52,084 nt of DNA. Origin: CAYNEI01 sp964396185 (GTDB lineage Archaea; Thermoplasmatota; SW-10-69-26). Under the pieces are notes generated by a model. The model ran no database searches. It was not told where the DNA came from and saw only the letters and a program-made list of their open reading frames with translations. The translations under genes and the position numbers were made by a program. Shown here piece after piece: positions 33,578 through 42,722 of the stretch (position 1 is the stretch's first letter; the number at the start of each line of letters is the position of its first letter). The stretch covers positions 1 through 52,084 of the forward strand of contig CAYNEI010000016.1 of the NCBI GenBank assembly GCA_964396185.1, written 5' to 3'.

Positions 33578-33597
33578 AGTTGTGGCTTGGGTGCTGC

Positions 33598-34542
33598 ATG
33601 GTAGCCAGCGACGCTGCGGACCCGAGGGGGGGTCCGAGCAACGGTCACCTCGTCAGCGTGCGTGATCTGACGCGGGCCCGCATCGACGACCTGCTCGATG
33701 AGGCCGAGCGGATGGCCAAGAGGCTCTCCGCAAGAGAGTCCATGACGATGGCACAGGACCGCGTGTTAGCCACGCTGTTCTACGAGCCATCCACAAGGAC
33801 GCGCCTCTCCTTCGAGACCGCGATCCAGCGCCTGGGCGGGACCTCGATCTCCGTGAGCGAAGCAGGCGTCTCGAGCGTGGCCAAGGGCGAGTCCCTGGCC
33901 GACACCGTGCGTGTGGTCTCCGGCTACGCGGATGCCATCGTGCTCCGCCACCCCCGGGAGGGCTCTGCGCGCCTGGCCGCCCGGTTCTCCGAGGTGCCGG
34001 TGATCAACGCTGGGGACGGTGCTGGCGAGCACCCGACCCAGACGCTCACGGATCTCTACACGATCCGGGAGACCACCGGCTCGCTGGATGGCGCCACGGT
34101 CATCCTGTCCGGGGATCTGCGCTACGGCCGCACCGTCCACAGCCTCGCCCTGGCCTTAGCCCTCTACGGGGCCGAGCTCCGGCTGGTGCCGGCAGGCGAT
34201 CTTGACCTGCCCAGCGAGCTGGAGGCCGAGGTCCAAGAGCGTGGCGCGACAGTCACCCGACCAGACGACCTGGCTGATGCCCTCCCGCAGGCCGACATCC
34301 TCTACCAGACGCGCGTCCAGCAGGAGCGGTTCGAAGGGCGCTACCTCCCCCCCGAGCCCGTCACCCTGGACACCCTGCGCGAGGCCCCACCGTCGCTCAA
34401 GGTCCTCCACCCGCTCCCCCGGATCGAGGAGATCGCGCGAGAAGTGGATGAGAGCGACCACGCAGCCTACTTCAAGCAGGCGCACAACGGCCTGCCCGTG
34501 CGCATGGCCGTGTTGGCCGACATCCTGGAGGTGGACGCATGA
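33598..34542 (+). CDS. pyrB: Aspartate carbamoyltransferase catalytic chain
   Basis: The 314-residue enzyme condenses carbamoyl phosphate and aspartate in pyrimidine synthesis. Carbamoyl phosphate-binding residues are in LFYEPSTRTRLSFETAIQRLGG, with the moving Ser-Lys loop SSVAKGESLADTVRV. Others are the INAGDGAGEHPTQTLTDLYT motif and HPLPRIEEIAREVD near the C-terminus. The ATG at 33598 is leaderless relative to the TTTAG box at 33571. The stop overlaps the pyrI start by four bases. The regulatory partner follows, so the holoenzyme is likely allosteric, as in other archaea. Confidence 0.95.
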   Translation: MVASDAADPRGGPSNGHLVSVRDLTRARIDDLLDEAERMAKRLSARESMTMAQDRVLATLFYEPSTRTRLSFETAIQRLGGTSISVSEAGVSSVAKGESLADTVRVVSGYADAIVLRHPREGSARLAARFSEVPVINAGDGAGEHPTQTLTDLYTIRETTGSLDGATVILSGDLRYGRTVHSLALALALYGAELRLVPAGDLDLPSELEAEVQERGATVTRPDDLADALPQADILYQTRVQQERFEGRYLPPEPVTLDTLREAPPSLKVLHPLPRIEEIAREVDESDHAAYFKQAHNGLPVRMAVLADILEVDA

Positions 34543-35000
34543 GGGAGCTCAAGGTCACCCCCATCCGCAACGGCACCGTCATCGACCACCTGCCGGCGGG
34601 AACGGCCCTGCGGGTCTGCGAGGTGCTCGGGATCCCCCGAGCGGGCTCGGCCTCCACGGTGAGCGTCGTGCTCAACGTCCCGTCGCCAGCCATGGGCCTC
34701 AAGGATATCGTGAAGGTCGAGGACCGCGATCTTCGCCCCGAGGACCTGGGCCGGCTGGCCGTACTCGCACCGACAGCCACGGTCAACACGATCCGGGACT
34801 ACAAGGTCAGCGAGAAGGTCGTGCCTGAGCTCCCTGAGGCGGTCTCCGAGCTGGGTGCCTGCCCGAACCCCGCGTGCATCACGAACGATGGGGAACCCGT
34901 GGACAGCGAGTTCCAAGTGACCGAGACCGACCAGGGCCCCGAGCTGGCGTGCGCGTACTGCGTGACCCGGGTCCACGACCCCATGCGCCTGGTCCCGTGA
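34539..35000 (+). CDS. pyrI: Aspartate carbamoyltransferase regulatory chain
   Basis: The 153-residue subunit binds nucleotide effectors and links catalytic trimers. The N-terminal allosteric domain is MRELKVTPIRNGTVIDHLPAG, with later NTIRDYKVSEKVV. The zinc domain has four cysteines in CPNPACITN and ACAYC. The ATG overlaps the pyrB stop (ATGA), so production is coupled at stoichiometric levels. Length and motif order match archaeal and enteric PyrI. CTP and ATP feedback is expected from the family. Confidence 0.95.
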   Translation: MRELKVTPIRNGTVIDHLPAGTALRVCEVLGIPRAGSASTVSVVLNVPSPAMGLKDIVKVEDRDLRPEDLGRLAVLAPTATVNTIRDYKVSEKVVPELPEAVSELGACPNPACITNDGEPVDSEFQVTETDQGPELACAYCVTRVHDPMRLVP

Positions 35001-35015
35001 AGCTCAGAGCCCAGC

Positions 35016-36278
35016 TCAGAGCTCAGCCCCAAGCTCGCGGGCGATCCTTCGCGCGCCGCTCTGGCTGATGGCCTCTTGTTCGACCATGCGTTCAGCCACG
35101 GCGTCGACCAGCTCGGCTGGGACCCCTGCTTGGCGGGCGAGGTTGACCGCGTGCAGGGACATGTGCCCCTCCTGGATCCCCTCGGCCACCAGTGCGCGCA
35201 GGGCGGCGAGGTTCTGGGCGAGACCGACGCTGGCTGCGATGCGGGCGAGTCGGCGGGCAGACGGCTGCCCCATGAGCGCCATGGCGGCGCGAGCTTGCGG
35301 GTGCACGGCGGTGGCACCGCCCACCGTACCGAGGGCCAGTGGGACCTCCAGGATGCCCCGGAGATGGCCCTCGGGGGTCACCTCGTAGCGGGTGAGCGCC
35401 CGGTACTGGCCCGTGCGCACCGCGTAGGCGTGGCAGCCGGCCTCCACGGCGCGCGTGTCGTTGCCGGTGGCCAGCGTCAGGGCCGTGATGCCGTTCATCA
35501 CACCTTTGTTGTGCGTGGCTGCCCGATAGGGGTCGGCGTTGGCGATCTCGTTGGCGAGCACGATGCGTTCCACCGTGGCCTCCCCACCGAGCACGTCCTT
35601 GTCGAAGGTGGCCTCAGCTCGGGCCAGGCGCCGGGTGGCGAGGTTGGAGAGGATGCGCAGGATCGGTCGGCCGCCGGTGATCTCGGCCAGGTGGGGGGCC
35701 AGCTCCTCGGCGAGGCTGTTGATGTAGTTGGCGCCCATGGCGTCGCGGACGTCGGCCAGGATGTGGACGGCCAGGACCTCGCGCCCGTCGGCCAGGCGGA
35801 GCACGTAGGCTTCGATGTCCTTGGGCCCGCCGCCACGTTGCTCCATGGAGCCCTCCGGGTCGCGGATCGTCTCCAGCAGCTCGTTGCGGACGGCCATGAG
35901 CTGGGCTTGGGCTTGGTAGGCGTCCAGGTCCGTGAGGTGGACCTGGGCGATCATGATGGGTTCGGCACCGGAGGTGTTGAAGCCCCCGTGCGCTCGGGCC
36001 GCCTTGGCCCCGTGGCTGGCGGCAGCAACGACGCTGGACTCCTCGGTGGCCATCGGGACGAGAACGTCTTCCCCGTCGACGGTGAAGTTCGTGGCCACGC
36101 CCAGGGGGAGGCTGAAACGCCCGACGACGTTCTCGGAGAGATCATCCAGCTCAGCCAAGGGCACCGGGTGGACCAGGGCCTTGGTGAGCTCGTCGTCCAG
36201 GATACCCGCCTCCTGGAGCCGCTTGAGGCGTTCGTCCAGGGTGAGCTTGTACAGGCCGGGAAGCCGGGAGCTCGTCAC
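35016..36278 (-). CDS. Hydroxymethylglutaryl-CoA reductase, class II type
   Basis: The 420-residue enzyme reduces HMG-CoA to mevalonate, or runs in reverse in degradative bacteria. In archaea it feeds isoprenoid lipid synthesis. Class II features are FSLPLGVATNFTVDGEDVLV, the catalytic Glu in MATEESSVVAAASHGAKAA, Lys in AATHNKGVMNGITALTLATG, Asp in GNDTRAVEAGCHAYA and His in EGHMSLHAVNLARQAGVP. This type is known from Archaeoglobus, Thermoplasmatales and bacteria rather than most other archaea. The GTG at 36278 follows a TTTTGTAA TATA-like box by about 25 nt. The gene is convergent with pyrI, 15 bp away. Confidence 0.92.
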   Translation of the reverse strand: MTSSRLPGLYKLTLDERLKRLQEAGILDDELTKALVHPVPLAELDDLSENVVGRFSLPLGVATNFTVDGEDVLVPMATEESSVVAAASHGAKAARAHGGFNTSGAEPIMIAQVHLTDLDAYQAQAQLMAVRNELLETIRDPEGSMEQRGGGPKDIEAYVLRLADGREVLAVHILADVRDAMGANYINSLAEELAPHLAEITGGRPILRILSNLATRRLARAEATFDKDVLGGEATVERIVLANEIANADPYRAATHNKGVMNGITALTLATGNDTRAVEAGCHAYAVRTGQYRALTRYEVTPEGHLRGILEVPLALGTVGGATAVHPQARAAMALMGQPSARRLARIAASVGLAQNLAALRALVAEGIQEGHMSLHAVNLARQAGVPAELVDAVAERMVEQEAISQSGARRIARELGAEL

Positions 36279-36335
36279 GCTGCTGGGGAAGGTGACGCGT
36301 TACAAAAGGGGTTCGCAGCGGCGGGGCAAGGCCCA

Positions 36336-36363
36336 GCGCCCGCGGCAGGCTCGCCGCGGGCGC
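36336..36363. other. Strong 11-bp hairpin in the HMGR-pheT divergent region
   Basis: GCGCCCGCGGC (36336-36346) and GCCGCGGGCGC (36353-36363) are perfect complements around the loop AGGCTC. It lies in the 216-bp divergent space before pheT, outside both predicted TATA boxes. The role is unknown; an early transcript structure or DNA-binding site is possible. Confidence 0.55.
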
Positions 36364-36494
36364 GCGGGGTCGGGACCGGGGGTGTCCAGGTCACTGTGCA
36401 TCCTCACCCCTTCCCTCGGATGGCCGGGGGTGTATGCTCTATGGTTCAGTGGTCGAAACGTTCGTTTATGTATGTCCCATCGGTATCGGGGTCG

Positions 36495-38204
36495 ATGCCT
36501 GTCATCAACTTCCCTGCCGAGCGCCTCAAGGCGGCTCTGGGCAAGGCAGCCGAGACCGTGGACCTCGAGGAGAAGCTGGCCATGTTCGGCTGCGTGCCCG
36601 AGGAGGTCTCTGGGGAAGCCTGGGCCGTCGAGGTCTTCCCGGATCGACCTGATCTGCTCTCACCGGAGCTCTTGGGCAGGAGCTTGCGGGCCTACCTGGG
36701 CGAGCAGCCGGGGTTGACCTCCTACGAGCTCGCTCCACCTGGCGGGACTGTCCGCGTCGAGGCTTCGGTGGCACGCGTGCGCCCGGTGATCGTGGCCGGG
36801 GCTGCCTACGGGGTCGAGCTGGACGATGCAGCCGTCAAGGGCCTCATGGATCTCCAGGAGGACCTCCACTGGGGGCTGGGCGCGCGGCGCCGCAAGGTGA
36901 GCGTGGGCGTGCACGATGCCAGCGGCATCGAGGCGCCGTTCACCTACAAGGCCGTGGACCCGGACACGGTCTCGTTCGTCCCGCTGCGGGACACCCGTGA
37001 GCTCACCATGCGAGAGATGGTCGTCGAGTTGGAGAAAGGAGAGGAGTACGCGCACCTGGTGGACAAGCACGACGCGTGGCCCTTGATCGTGGACGCCAAC
37101 GACGAGGTGTTGAGCTTCCCGCCCATCATCAACGGGACGCGCACGACGCTCACGCCGGAGACGACCGATCTCCTCGTGGACGTGACCGGCACGGACGAGC
37201 GCGCCTGCCGCCAGGTGCTCAACATCGTCATGGTCCAACTCGCCGAGCTGGGCGGGTCGCTGGAACAGGTCACCATCGAGCATCCCGATGGGTCCTTCGC
37301 GGTCCCGGAGCTCGAACCAGCCAGCTGGACGCTCTCCGCATCCGACGCGCAGCGTCTGCTCGGTGTCCCGCTGGACGGCGACCGGGCCGCCGATGCCCTG
37401 GCCCGCATGGGCCACGGGGTCGCCGTGGACGGGGACCAGCTCCACGTCGAAGTGCCTGCATGGCGCTCGGATGTCCTCCACGAGGTGGATCTCATCGAGG
37501 ACGTGGCCATCGGGCTAGGCTACGACCAGTTCGCGGGCACGGACCCCGCAGCGGTGACCTTCGGGACGCCGTCACCCACCGAGGTCTTCGCAGGCCAGCT
37601 CCGGCGCGCCATGACCGGCTTGGGCTACCTGGAGGCCATCACCCTCACGTTGCGCTCTCGCGAGGAGCAGATGGAGGCTTTCGGTGCCGAGGATCCTGTG
37701 GTGGCTGTCCAGAACCCCGTGAGCAGCGAGCAAGCGGTTCTCAGGACGCGCTTGCTCCCGGGCTTGATCGACCTCGCTGCACGCAACACGCACCGGGACA
37801 CGCCCCAGCGCCTCTTCGAGGTGGGCGATGTTGTCGGCCCAAGCGCTGATGGCAAGCGCCCGCGCAACCGGACCCGCATCGCGGGCCTCGTGGTGGCACA
37901 CGATGCCAACTTCACCGGCATCAAGTCCCACGTGGAGGGCCTGCTGCGCGCGCTGGGCGTCCAGGCACGCGAGCAAGCGGCTCAGGCCCCTGGCTTCCAG
38001 GCTGGCCGGTGCGCGCTGCTCGAGCACCGCGAAGAGGAGTGGGCGCTGGGCTTCTACGGCGAGATCGCGCCAGCCACCCTGGAGGCCTTCGAGCTCGCCA
38101 TGCCGTGTGCTGGGTTCGAGCTCGAGCTCGTGCATCCAGCCCAGGCAGCGACGTGGTCCCCGGCCGAGGAGACGGACCGGGCGCCTGGCCCCCAGCGGGC
38201 GTGA
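36495..38204 (+). CDS. pheT: Phenylalanyl-tRNA synthetase beta subunit (archaeal type)
   Basis: The 569-residue subunit attaches phenylalanine to tRNA-Phe with PheS. Archaeal-type features are MPVINFPAERLKAALGK, a B3/B4 editing region with SFPPIINGTRTTLTPETTDLLVDVTGTD, a B5 domain (LGVPLDGDRAADALARMGHG), WRSDVLHEVDLIEDVAIGLGY, and a truncated catalytic-like domain ending near EFLELAL-type FELAMPCAGFELEL. The size fits archaea, not bacterial 800-residue PheT. The ATG at 36495 is about 32 nt from TTTATG with a BRE-like CGAAA upstream. pheS is not in the window, unlike the usual adjacent pair in many archaea. Confidence 0.92.
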   Translation: MPVINFPAERLKAALGKAAETVDLEEKLAMFGCVPEEVSGEAWAVEVFPDRPDLLSPELLGRSLRAYLGEQPGLTSYELAPPGGTVRVEASVARVRPVIVAGAAYGVELDDAAVKGLMDLQEDLHWGLGARRRKVSVGVHDASGIEAPFTYKAVDPDTVSFVPLRDTRELTMREMVVELEKGEEYAHLVDKHDAWPLIVDANDEVLSFPPIINGTRTTLTPETTDLLVDVTGTDERACRQVLNIVMVQLAELGGSLEQVTIEHPDGSFAVPELEPASWTLSASDAQRLLGVPLDGDRAADALARMGHGVAVDGDQLHVEVPAWRSDVLHEVDLIEDVAIGLGYDQFAGTDPAAVTFGTPSPTEVFAGQLRRAMTGLGYLEAITLTLRSREEQMEAFGAEDPVVAVQNPVSSEQAVLRTRLLPGLIDLAARNTHRDTPQRLFEVGDVVGPSADGKRPRNRTRIAGLVVAHDANFTGIKSHVEGLLRALGVQAREQAAQAPGFQAGRCALLEHREEEWALGFYGEIAPATLEAFELAMPCAGFELELVHPAQAATWSPAEETDRAPGPQRA

Positions 38205-38327
38205 ACCGCCGATCGCTCGCCCGCCGGTCCATCGCAAGCTCTCTACGACCAATCGGAGTCGTCGCTGCGCAAGGCTCAAATACGAGGCGGCTGTGTCTGC
38301 CACAAGCTCGCACAATAGGGTGGTCAG

Positions 38328-38753
38328 ATGAAGCTCGACATCGGACGTGGCAAGATCCTCGGTACGAAGACGGTGAGCAGCAACGGCCAGGTCTCGGGCT
38401 TCACCGAGTACGCTGGTCGCGAGGTGCTCGTCGTCCTGCCCGACGAGGACACCGAGGTCCACGCCGACCCACGCGAGGTCGTCGAGGAGATCAAGCTGGC
38501 CACCCAGCAGCACATGAAGGTCGCGTTCCGGGAGTACGAGCAGCTCAAGCAGCGGTTCCAAGGCCCGGGCGAGGCGACTCGACAGTTCCTGGATGCCAAC
38601 GCTCCCCGCTCGTTCGGCGGTCTCTACGAGACCATCGAACGCTGGGTCGGAGAGCAGGCGTCCGGCGCAGAGGACCGCGTGAGACGAGCCCTCGGCGACG
38701 ACGAGACCCCCAGCGAGAGTGACCCGCAGGCGACCAACGAGGTATCCCCATGA
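38328..38753 (+). CDS. Hypothetical protein with conserved GTKTVSSNGQVSGF N-terminus
   Basis: The 141-residue protein begins MKLDIGRGKILGTKTVSSNG, followed by FTEYAGREVLVVLPDED, a compact beta domain. A helical region (EVVEEIKLATQQHMKVAFREYEQL) and an acidic tail follow. I do not recognise a family function. The stop overlaps the next gene by four bases (ATGA), so the two are a translational pair. The second protein is a coiled coil, hinting at a structural or nucleoid-associated complex; this is inference only. Confidence 0.65.
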   Translation: MKLDIGRGKILGTKTVSSNGQVSGFTEYAGREVLVVLPDEDTEVHADPREVVEEIKLATQQHMKVAFREYEQLKQRFQGPGEATRQFLDANAPRSFGGLYETIERWVGEQASGAEDRVRRALGDDETPSESDPQATNEVSP

Positions 38754-39238
38754 AGCTCGACCAACTCAAGAAGACCACGCGCCAGACCGTCGATGAACTC
38801 TCCGAGGCCGCCCGGGCACACAAGGCCCTGGCCAAGGAACAGTACCAAGCGTTCACGGACCGCCACGGCGAGACCGTCGAGCGCTTCGAGACCGCTGTGC
38901 GCCAGCCGATCCTGCGAACGCGCGAGCAGGTCCAGCAGGTCACCCAGGACGTGACCACCCGCACCGAGGGGCTCGCCAAGCAAGTCAACCAGCGCACCAG
39001 CGAGATCACGCGCACCGTAGGGGCTCGGGCCCAGGAGCTCACCCGGGAGGTCAACGAGCGCACCGAGGACATCGCCCAGACCGTGCTGGAGCAGCTCCCG
39101 ACGAAGCGGCCACGCCAGGCCACCCCGGAGCCCAGCGAGGGCACCGTGGATGTTCCCCCGGCAGGCACCGCGCCCGAGACCGATGAGGACGCTGAAGACG
39201 CCACGAACGTGGACGACGAAGACGAGGCCTCAGCCTAG
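38750..39238 (+). CDS. Coiled-coil protein
   Basis: The 162-residue product is almost entirely helical over residues 1-115, with repeats of about 11 residues such as RTREQVQQVTQDVTTRTEGL, KQVNQRTSEITRTVGARAQE and REVNERTEDIAQTV, similar in style to phasin-like or apolipoprotein-type amphipathic helices. An acidic, disordered tail (ETDEDAEDATNVDDEDEA) follows. There is no membrane segment. Translation is coupled to the upstream gene by an ATGA overlap. Role unknown; membrane-surface or filament association is plausible. Confidence 0.65.
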   Translation: MKLDQLKKTTRQTVDELSEAARAHKALAKEQYQAFTDRHGETVERFETAVRQPILRTREQVQQVTQDVTTRTEGLAKQVNQRTSEITRTVGARAQELTREVNERTEDIAQTVLEQLPTKRPRQATPEPSEGTVDVPPAGTAPETDEDAEDATNVDDEDEASA

Positions 39239-39257
39239 CGACCGACGCATCGCTGGA

Positions 39258-40907
39258 TCAGTCGAGCTCCGGTGCGACGTACTCGGGCGGCGCCGGCGGC
39301 CGGTTGTTCAGGTAGCGGCGGACCCCGACCGCGATCGCGATCAGCACCACCACGAGGAGCAGGATCGTGTTGTAGAACGGTCGGTAGTCGTCGTAGTGGT
39401 TGAACAGGTTGAAGGGGAACGGATGAGCCTGCTCGCGGGGGACCTGGAGGCCCTGCTCGTAGATGGCGTCGTCGAGGCTGTATGGGGCGTTCGTGAAGAA
39501 GGTGAACCCCACGCTCGTGCGGTACCCCCTCACATCCTCCACCACGATCGAGAGGGCGTGCTGGCCGGAGAAGTAGCGTCGGGGTTCCACGGTCATGGAC
39601 CACTCGTACCCGTTGCCCCGCTCTCGGATCTCGAGCCGACGGAAGTCCTCCCCATCCACTCCCCCGTAGATGGCAGCGATGGGCTCACGCGGGTCGCCGG
39701 CCTCCGCGTACCCGGTGAAGGTCATGGTGTGGCGGGCGATGGCTCGTTCGAGCCCTTCGTCGAGCTGGACGGTGGCCTCGTTCGGGACGCGCACGCGTGC
39801 CAGGTCGAGGCGGTAGATGCGCCGGGTCCTGTCGAGATCCTCGTCCTCTGCAGGCACGAGCTTCTCGTAGATCAGGTGGTCTCCACTGCAGTGAGCGTTG
39901 AAGTTGCGGTCGCCGAGCGTGATGGGGGTGTCGACGTAGTTGTCGAACAGGTTGATGACCTGCAGGGAGGTCGTCGAGGAGCCCGGCTGGTCCCAGACGA
40001 CGCCAGCATCGCAGACCTCCACGTTCGCATGAGGGTAGATGGAGGTGCGTTTGTAGTCCAGCCCGGTGGTCTGGTTCCACGCGACGGTGTACGTGCCCAT
40101 CTGGGCGCCGCCGAACTCGGCGACCCAGGCCACACCCCAGGGACCCACGGTGGGGCCCTCGACGAGGTTCCAGGTCTGGGGGAGCGCATCGATCTCGCCG
40201 GTGCGCCGGTCCATGAGTTGGAGCTTGGCCTCGATCCGGGCCCCCTCGGCCCAGACGAGCTGGTGGCCCCACGCCTTGGGCGGGCTGATGATGGTCTGGT
40301 TCCCGATGGGGTCAAGCACGCGTTTCGAGATGAGGTCGTAGCCACGGAGCTGACCCTTGCCGGGCTTCTCCTCGAGCAGGAAGTAGACGGTGTCCCCGAG
40401 GATCGTTGGGTAGCGCTCGGCGCCGCCTAGGTTGGGAACGCGATGCACGTTGCCAGTACGCAGGTTGAGCACGACGATGTCGATCTCCCCCTTGTCGTGT
40501 TCCTCCCAGGCAGCCCAGGGGCCTCGCACCGTGGGCTGCATCTCATCGTTCTCCTCCAGGGTGAGCGGGAAGGCAGGACCCTCTGTGGAGAGGTTGTAGG
40601 CCATGATGTCCCAGTCACGGCCGATCTGCATCTGCTCGAAGACCACCAGCGAGCCGTGAACGTCGGGGTTGCGTTGCTCGACGTAGCGCTCCTTGGGTGT
40701 CAGCGGTTCGGCTCGTGGGTCCACGTTCGGGGCTGGCCCGGCAGTCTCGCCGGCCCCATCGCCGTTCGCGTCGTCCTCGTCGCCGCTGTCATCGTGGTGG
40801 TTGGGGCTGCTCTCGCCGCCGTGGCCCAGGGCGAGCGGTGCCACGGGCTGGAGCAGGAGCAGGAGGAACAGGGTCCAGATCACTGGACGCACCCAGGCTC
40901 GTGGCAT
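39258..40907 (-). CDS. Secreted beta-propeller-like protein with C-terminal membrane anchor
   Basis: The 549-residue protein has a signal peptide (VIWTLFLLLLLQPVAPLALG), then a short His- and Asp-rich linker (HHDDSGDEDDANGDG), a region of repeated blades (RDWDIMAYNLSTEG, GEIDIVVLNLRTGNVHRVPN, GDTVYFLLEEKP, KLQLMDRRTGEID) consistent with a TolB-like propeller, an Ig-like domain, and a C-terminal TM segment NTILLLVVVLIAIAVGVRRY with a Pro-rich tail. It is probably an exposed surface protein. A CTAAGAAG box lies about 33 nt before the ATG at 40907. No enzymatic motif is seen. Confidence 0.75.
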   Translation of the reverse strand: MPRAWVRPVIWTLFLLLLLQPVAPLALGHGGESSPNHHDDSGDEDDANGDGAGETAGPAPNVDPRAEPLTPKERYVEQRNPDVHGSLVVFEQMQIGRDWDIMAYNLSTEGPAFPLTLEENDEMQPTVRGPWAAWEEHDKGEIDIVVLNLRTGNVHRVPNLGGAERYPTILGDTVYFLLEEKPGKGQLRGYDLISKRVLDPIGNQTIISPPKAWGHQLVWAEGARIEAKLQLMDRRTGEIDALPQTWNLVEGPTVGPWGVAWVAEFGGAQMGTYTVAWNQTTGLDYKRTSIYPHANVEVCDAGVVWDQPGSSTTSLQVINLFDNYVDTPITLGDRNFNAHCSGDHLIYEKLVPAEDEDLDRTRRIYRLDLARVRVPNEATVQLDEGLERAIARHTMTFTGYAEAGDPREPIAAIYGGVDGEDFRRLEIRERGNGYEWSMTVEPRRYFSGQHALSIVVEDVRGYRTSVGFTFFTNAPYSLDDAIYEQGLQVPREQAHPFPFNLFNHYDDYRPFYNTILLLVVVLIAIAVGVRRYLNNRPPAPPEYVAPELD

Positions 40908-41101
40908 GGCAACACCCGCTCGCGTGTCCGGGGGGCCCTTCTTAGGCGTTGTGGCTCGGATGCTCCCCGGGCGAGCGCACCTAAGAAGTCGCCTGGTGGG
41001 TTGGTGAAGGGGTGGCTGTCACGGGTGGGGGTGACACCCGGGCCTCCCACCGCCGGGAGCCGACGACCAGGTTCAAACCGGGCCGGTGCCGTGAGCTTCC
41101 G

Positions 41102-42511
41102 ATGCATCGCCGCGTCCTCGTGATCCTGCTCTTCCTGGCCGCGCTCACCACCGCGGCGCTGGCGGCCTTCGTCGGCTTCGGGCCTCCTCGCGTGACCCTT
41201 TCCGACGACGCCGGTACCGCGGACCAGGTGACCCTGTACCAGAACGGGCTGGCATTCGTTGAGCTCTCACGCTCGTTCCAAGCCCCGAACGGAACGGCCG
41301 AGCTCGCCTTCCAGGTGCCGGCCTCGACGGTCTTCGGATCGGTGCGGATCGAGGGGGGGGACGTAGCGGTCACGGAGCTGCGATCCACCCTGAGCGAACA
41401 TTCGGTCGTGCGGGCTGGCGACGAGGTCCTCGCGCACGTCGGGGACCAGGTGTTCAGCGGGACCGTGATCTCCCAGACGGACGGCGAGCTGCTGCTCTCC
41501 ACCGAGGAGGGGACCACGGTCGTCTCCACCGACCGGATCGACGCCCTGGAGATCCGGGGACGCACTCTCGAGCAACCGAGCGCGGGCTCGGCCCTGGTGA
41601 CGGCGCTCGTGGAAGCCGAGCCTGGCCGCCAGACCGTGCGCATAACGTACCTGGCCCGGGGGGCGGGATGGACGCCGCACCACGAGCTGGACACCCGCAC
41701 CGGGGCGTGGACGATGCATGCGCGGCTCACGGGCCTGCACGACTGGGAGAACGTCACCCTGGAGCTCGTCAGCGGGAGCCCTCACGTGGTGACCACGAGC
41801 CCGTTCCCCACGCAGGAAGACGAAGCCGCTCGCGAGGGCGGGGCGTTGGGGGACGATGGCGGCGGCGCACCGAGCTTCGACGTCGGGTTCGGATCGAGCG
41901 AGCAGCTCGGAGAGCTCAACCGTTACACCCTCGACCGGGAGATCACCTTGCACCGGGGCCAGAGCGTACGCCTGCCCGTGCTCACCGGGGAGGTGGAGCT
42001 CCTGGGCCATACCCACGACATCTCCACGTCCACTGGCTTCGGCGCGGCCCGCGGCGAGGAGACCAGCATCCAGGTGTTCGAGCGGTATGAGATCCACAAC
42101 ACCCTGGACGAGCCGCTGCCCCCTGGCGTGGTCTCGCTCTACCGCGACGGAACGTGGATCGGCGAGGACGTGCTGGAGCCCACACCCCGGGAGGACCGGA
42201 CGAACATCACGGCGGCGTTCAGCGAGGATGTCGACGCCAGCTTGGTGCTCGAGTCGTTCAACAGCACCGAGCTCCAGGACACGCGCACCTATGCCCTGCA
42301 CGTGGAGAACTTCAAGCCATCCTTCGCGGAAGACGCTGGACGCGTGGACCTACGTGCCAGCCTGAGCTACCCGAGCGACCGGACGAGCCTGACGGACACG
42401 GACCCGGAGCCGACGCGAGTGGTTGGGACGACGGTCACGTGGGAGCGCTCCCTCAACCCTGGCGAAGCGCTGACATTCCGAATCACATACACGCAGCAGA
42501 CCGGGCGGTGA
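41102..42511 (+). CDS. DUF4139 domain-containing membrane-anchored protein
   Basis: The product from the ATG at 41102 has 469 residues. An N-terminal hydrophobic segment (LVILLFLAALTTAALAAFVG) is followed by a DUF4139 region: VTLYQNGLAFVELSRSF, a conserved AELAFQVPASTVFGSV start, ISQTDGELLLSTEEGTTVVS, then TYLARGAGWTPHHELDTRTG and the strand-rich C-terminal part FERYEIHNTLDEPLPPGVVSL. Such proteins are exported and of unknown biochemical role in bacteria and archaea. The longer upstream in-frame start at 41012 lacks homology. It faces the initiator tRNA. Confidence 0.78.
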   Translation: MHRRVLVILLFLAALTTAALAAFVGFGPPRVTLSDDAGTADQVTLYQNGLAFVELSRSFQAPNGTAELAFQVPASTVFGSVRIEGGDVAVTELRSTLSEHSVVRAGDEVLAHVGDQVFSGTVISQTDGELLLSTEEGTTVVSTDRIDALEIRGRTLEQPSAGSALVTALVEAEPGRQTVRITYLARGAGWTPHHELDTRTGAWTMHARLTGLHDWENVTLELVSGSPHVVTTSPFPTQEDEAAREGGALGDDGGGAPSFDVGFGSSEQLGELNRYTLDREITLHRGQSVRLPVLTGEVELLGHTHDISTSTGFGAARGEETSIQVFERYEIHNTLDEPLPPGVVSLYRDGTWIGEDVLEPTPREDRTNITAAFSEDVDASLVLESFNSTELQDTRTYALHVENFKPSFAEDAGRVDLRASLSYPSDRTSLTDTDPEPTRVVGTTVTWERSLNPGEALTFRITYTQQTGR

Positions 42512-42538
42512 CGCGGAGAACAAGGAAGTTGAGAAGAG

Positions 42539-42613
42539 TAGCGGGGGGTGGATTTGAACCACCGATCTCCGGGTTATGAGCCCGACGGGATCTCCTGGCT
42601 ACCCCACCCCGCT
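42539..42613 (-). tRNA. Initiator tRNA-Met (CAT)
   Basis: Read on the minus strand this 75-nt tRNA starts AGCGGGGTGGGGTAGCCAGG. The anticodon loop is CTCATAA, closed by the GGG/CCC base pairs typical of initiator tRNA. The first pair is A1:U72 (CCCCGCT then discriminator A), another initiator hallmark. The T arm contains GGTGGTTCAAATCCACC. No intron is seen and CCA is not encoded. It is convergent with the DUF4139 gene. Confidence 0.95.
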
Positions 42614-42722
42614 AGGATGGAGATGGTCCCCAGCTGAGGGCCGGGGACCGGCGAATCAACACACCCGGTATAAGGGTTTGGACTCGGTCGCAGACGCCCT
42701 CGCTCGCGCCTCGGCCTTCTGC

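Noticed and set aside
35076..36494. 473-codon upstream extension of pheT
   Set aside because: It is complementary to the HMG-CoA reductase gene; the archaeal PheT N-terminus (MPVINFPAERL) starts at 36495.
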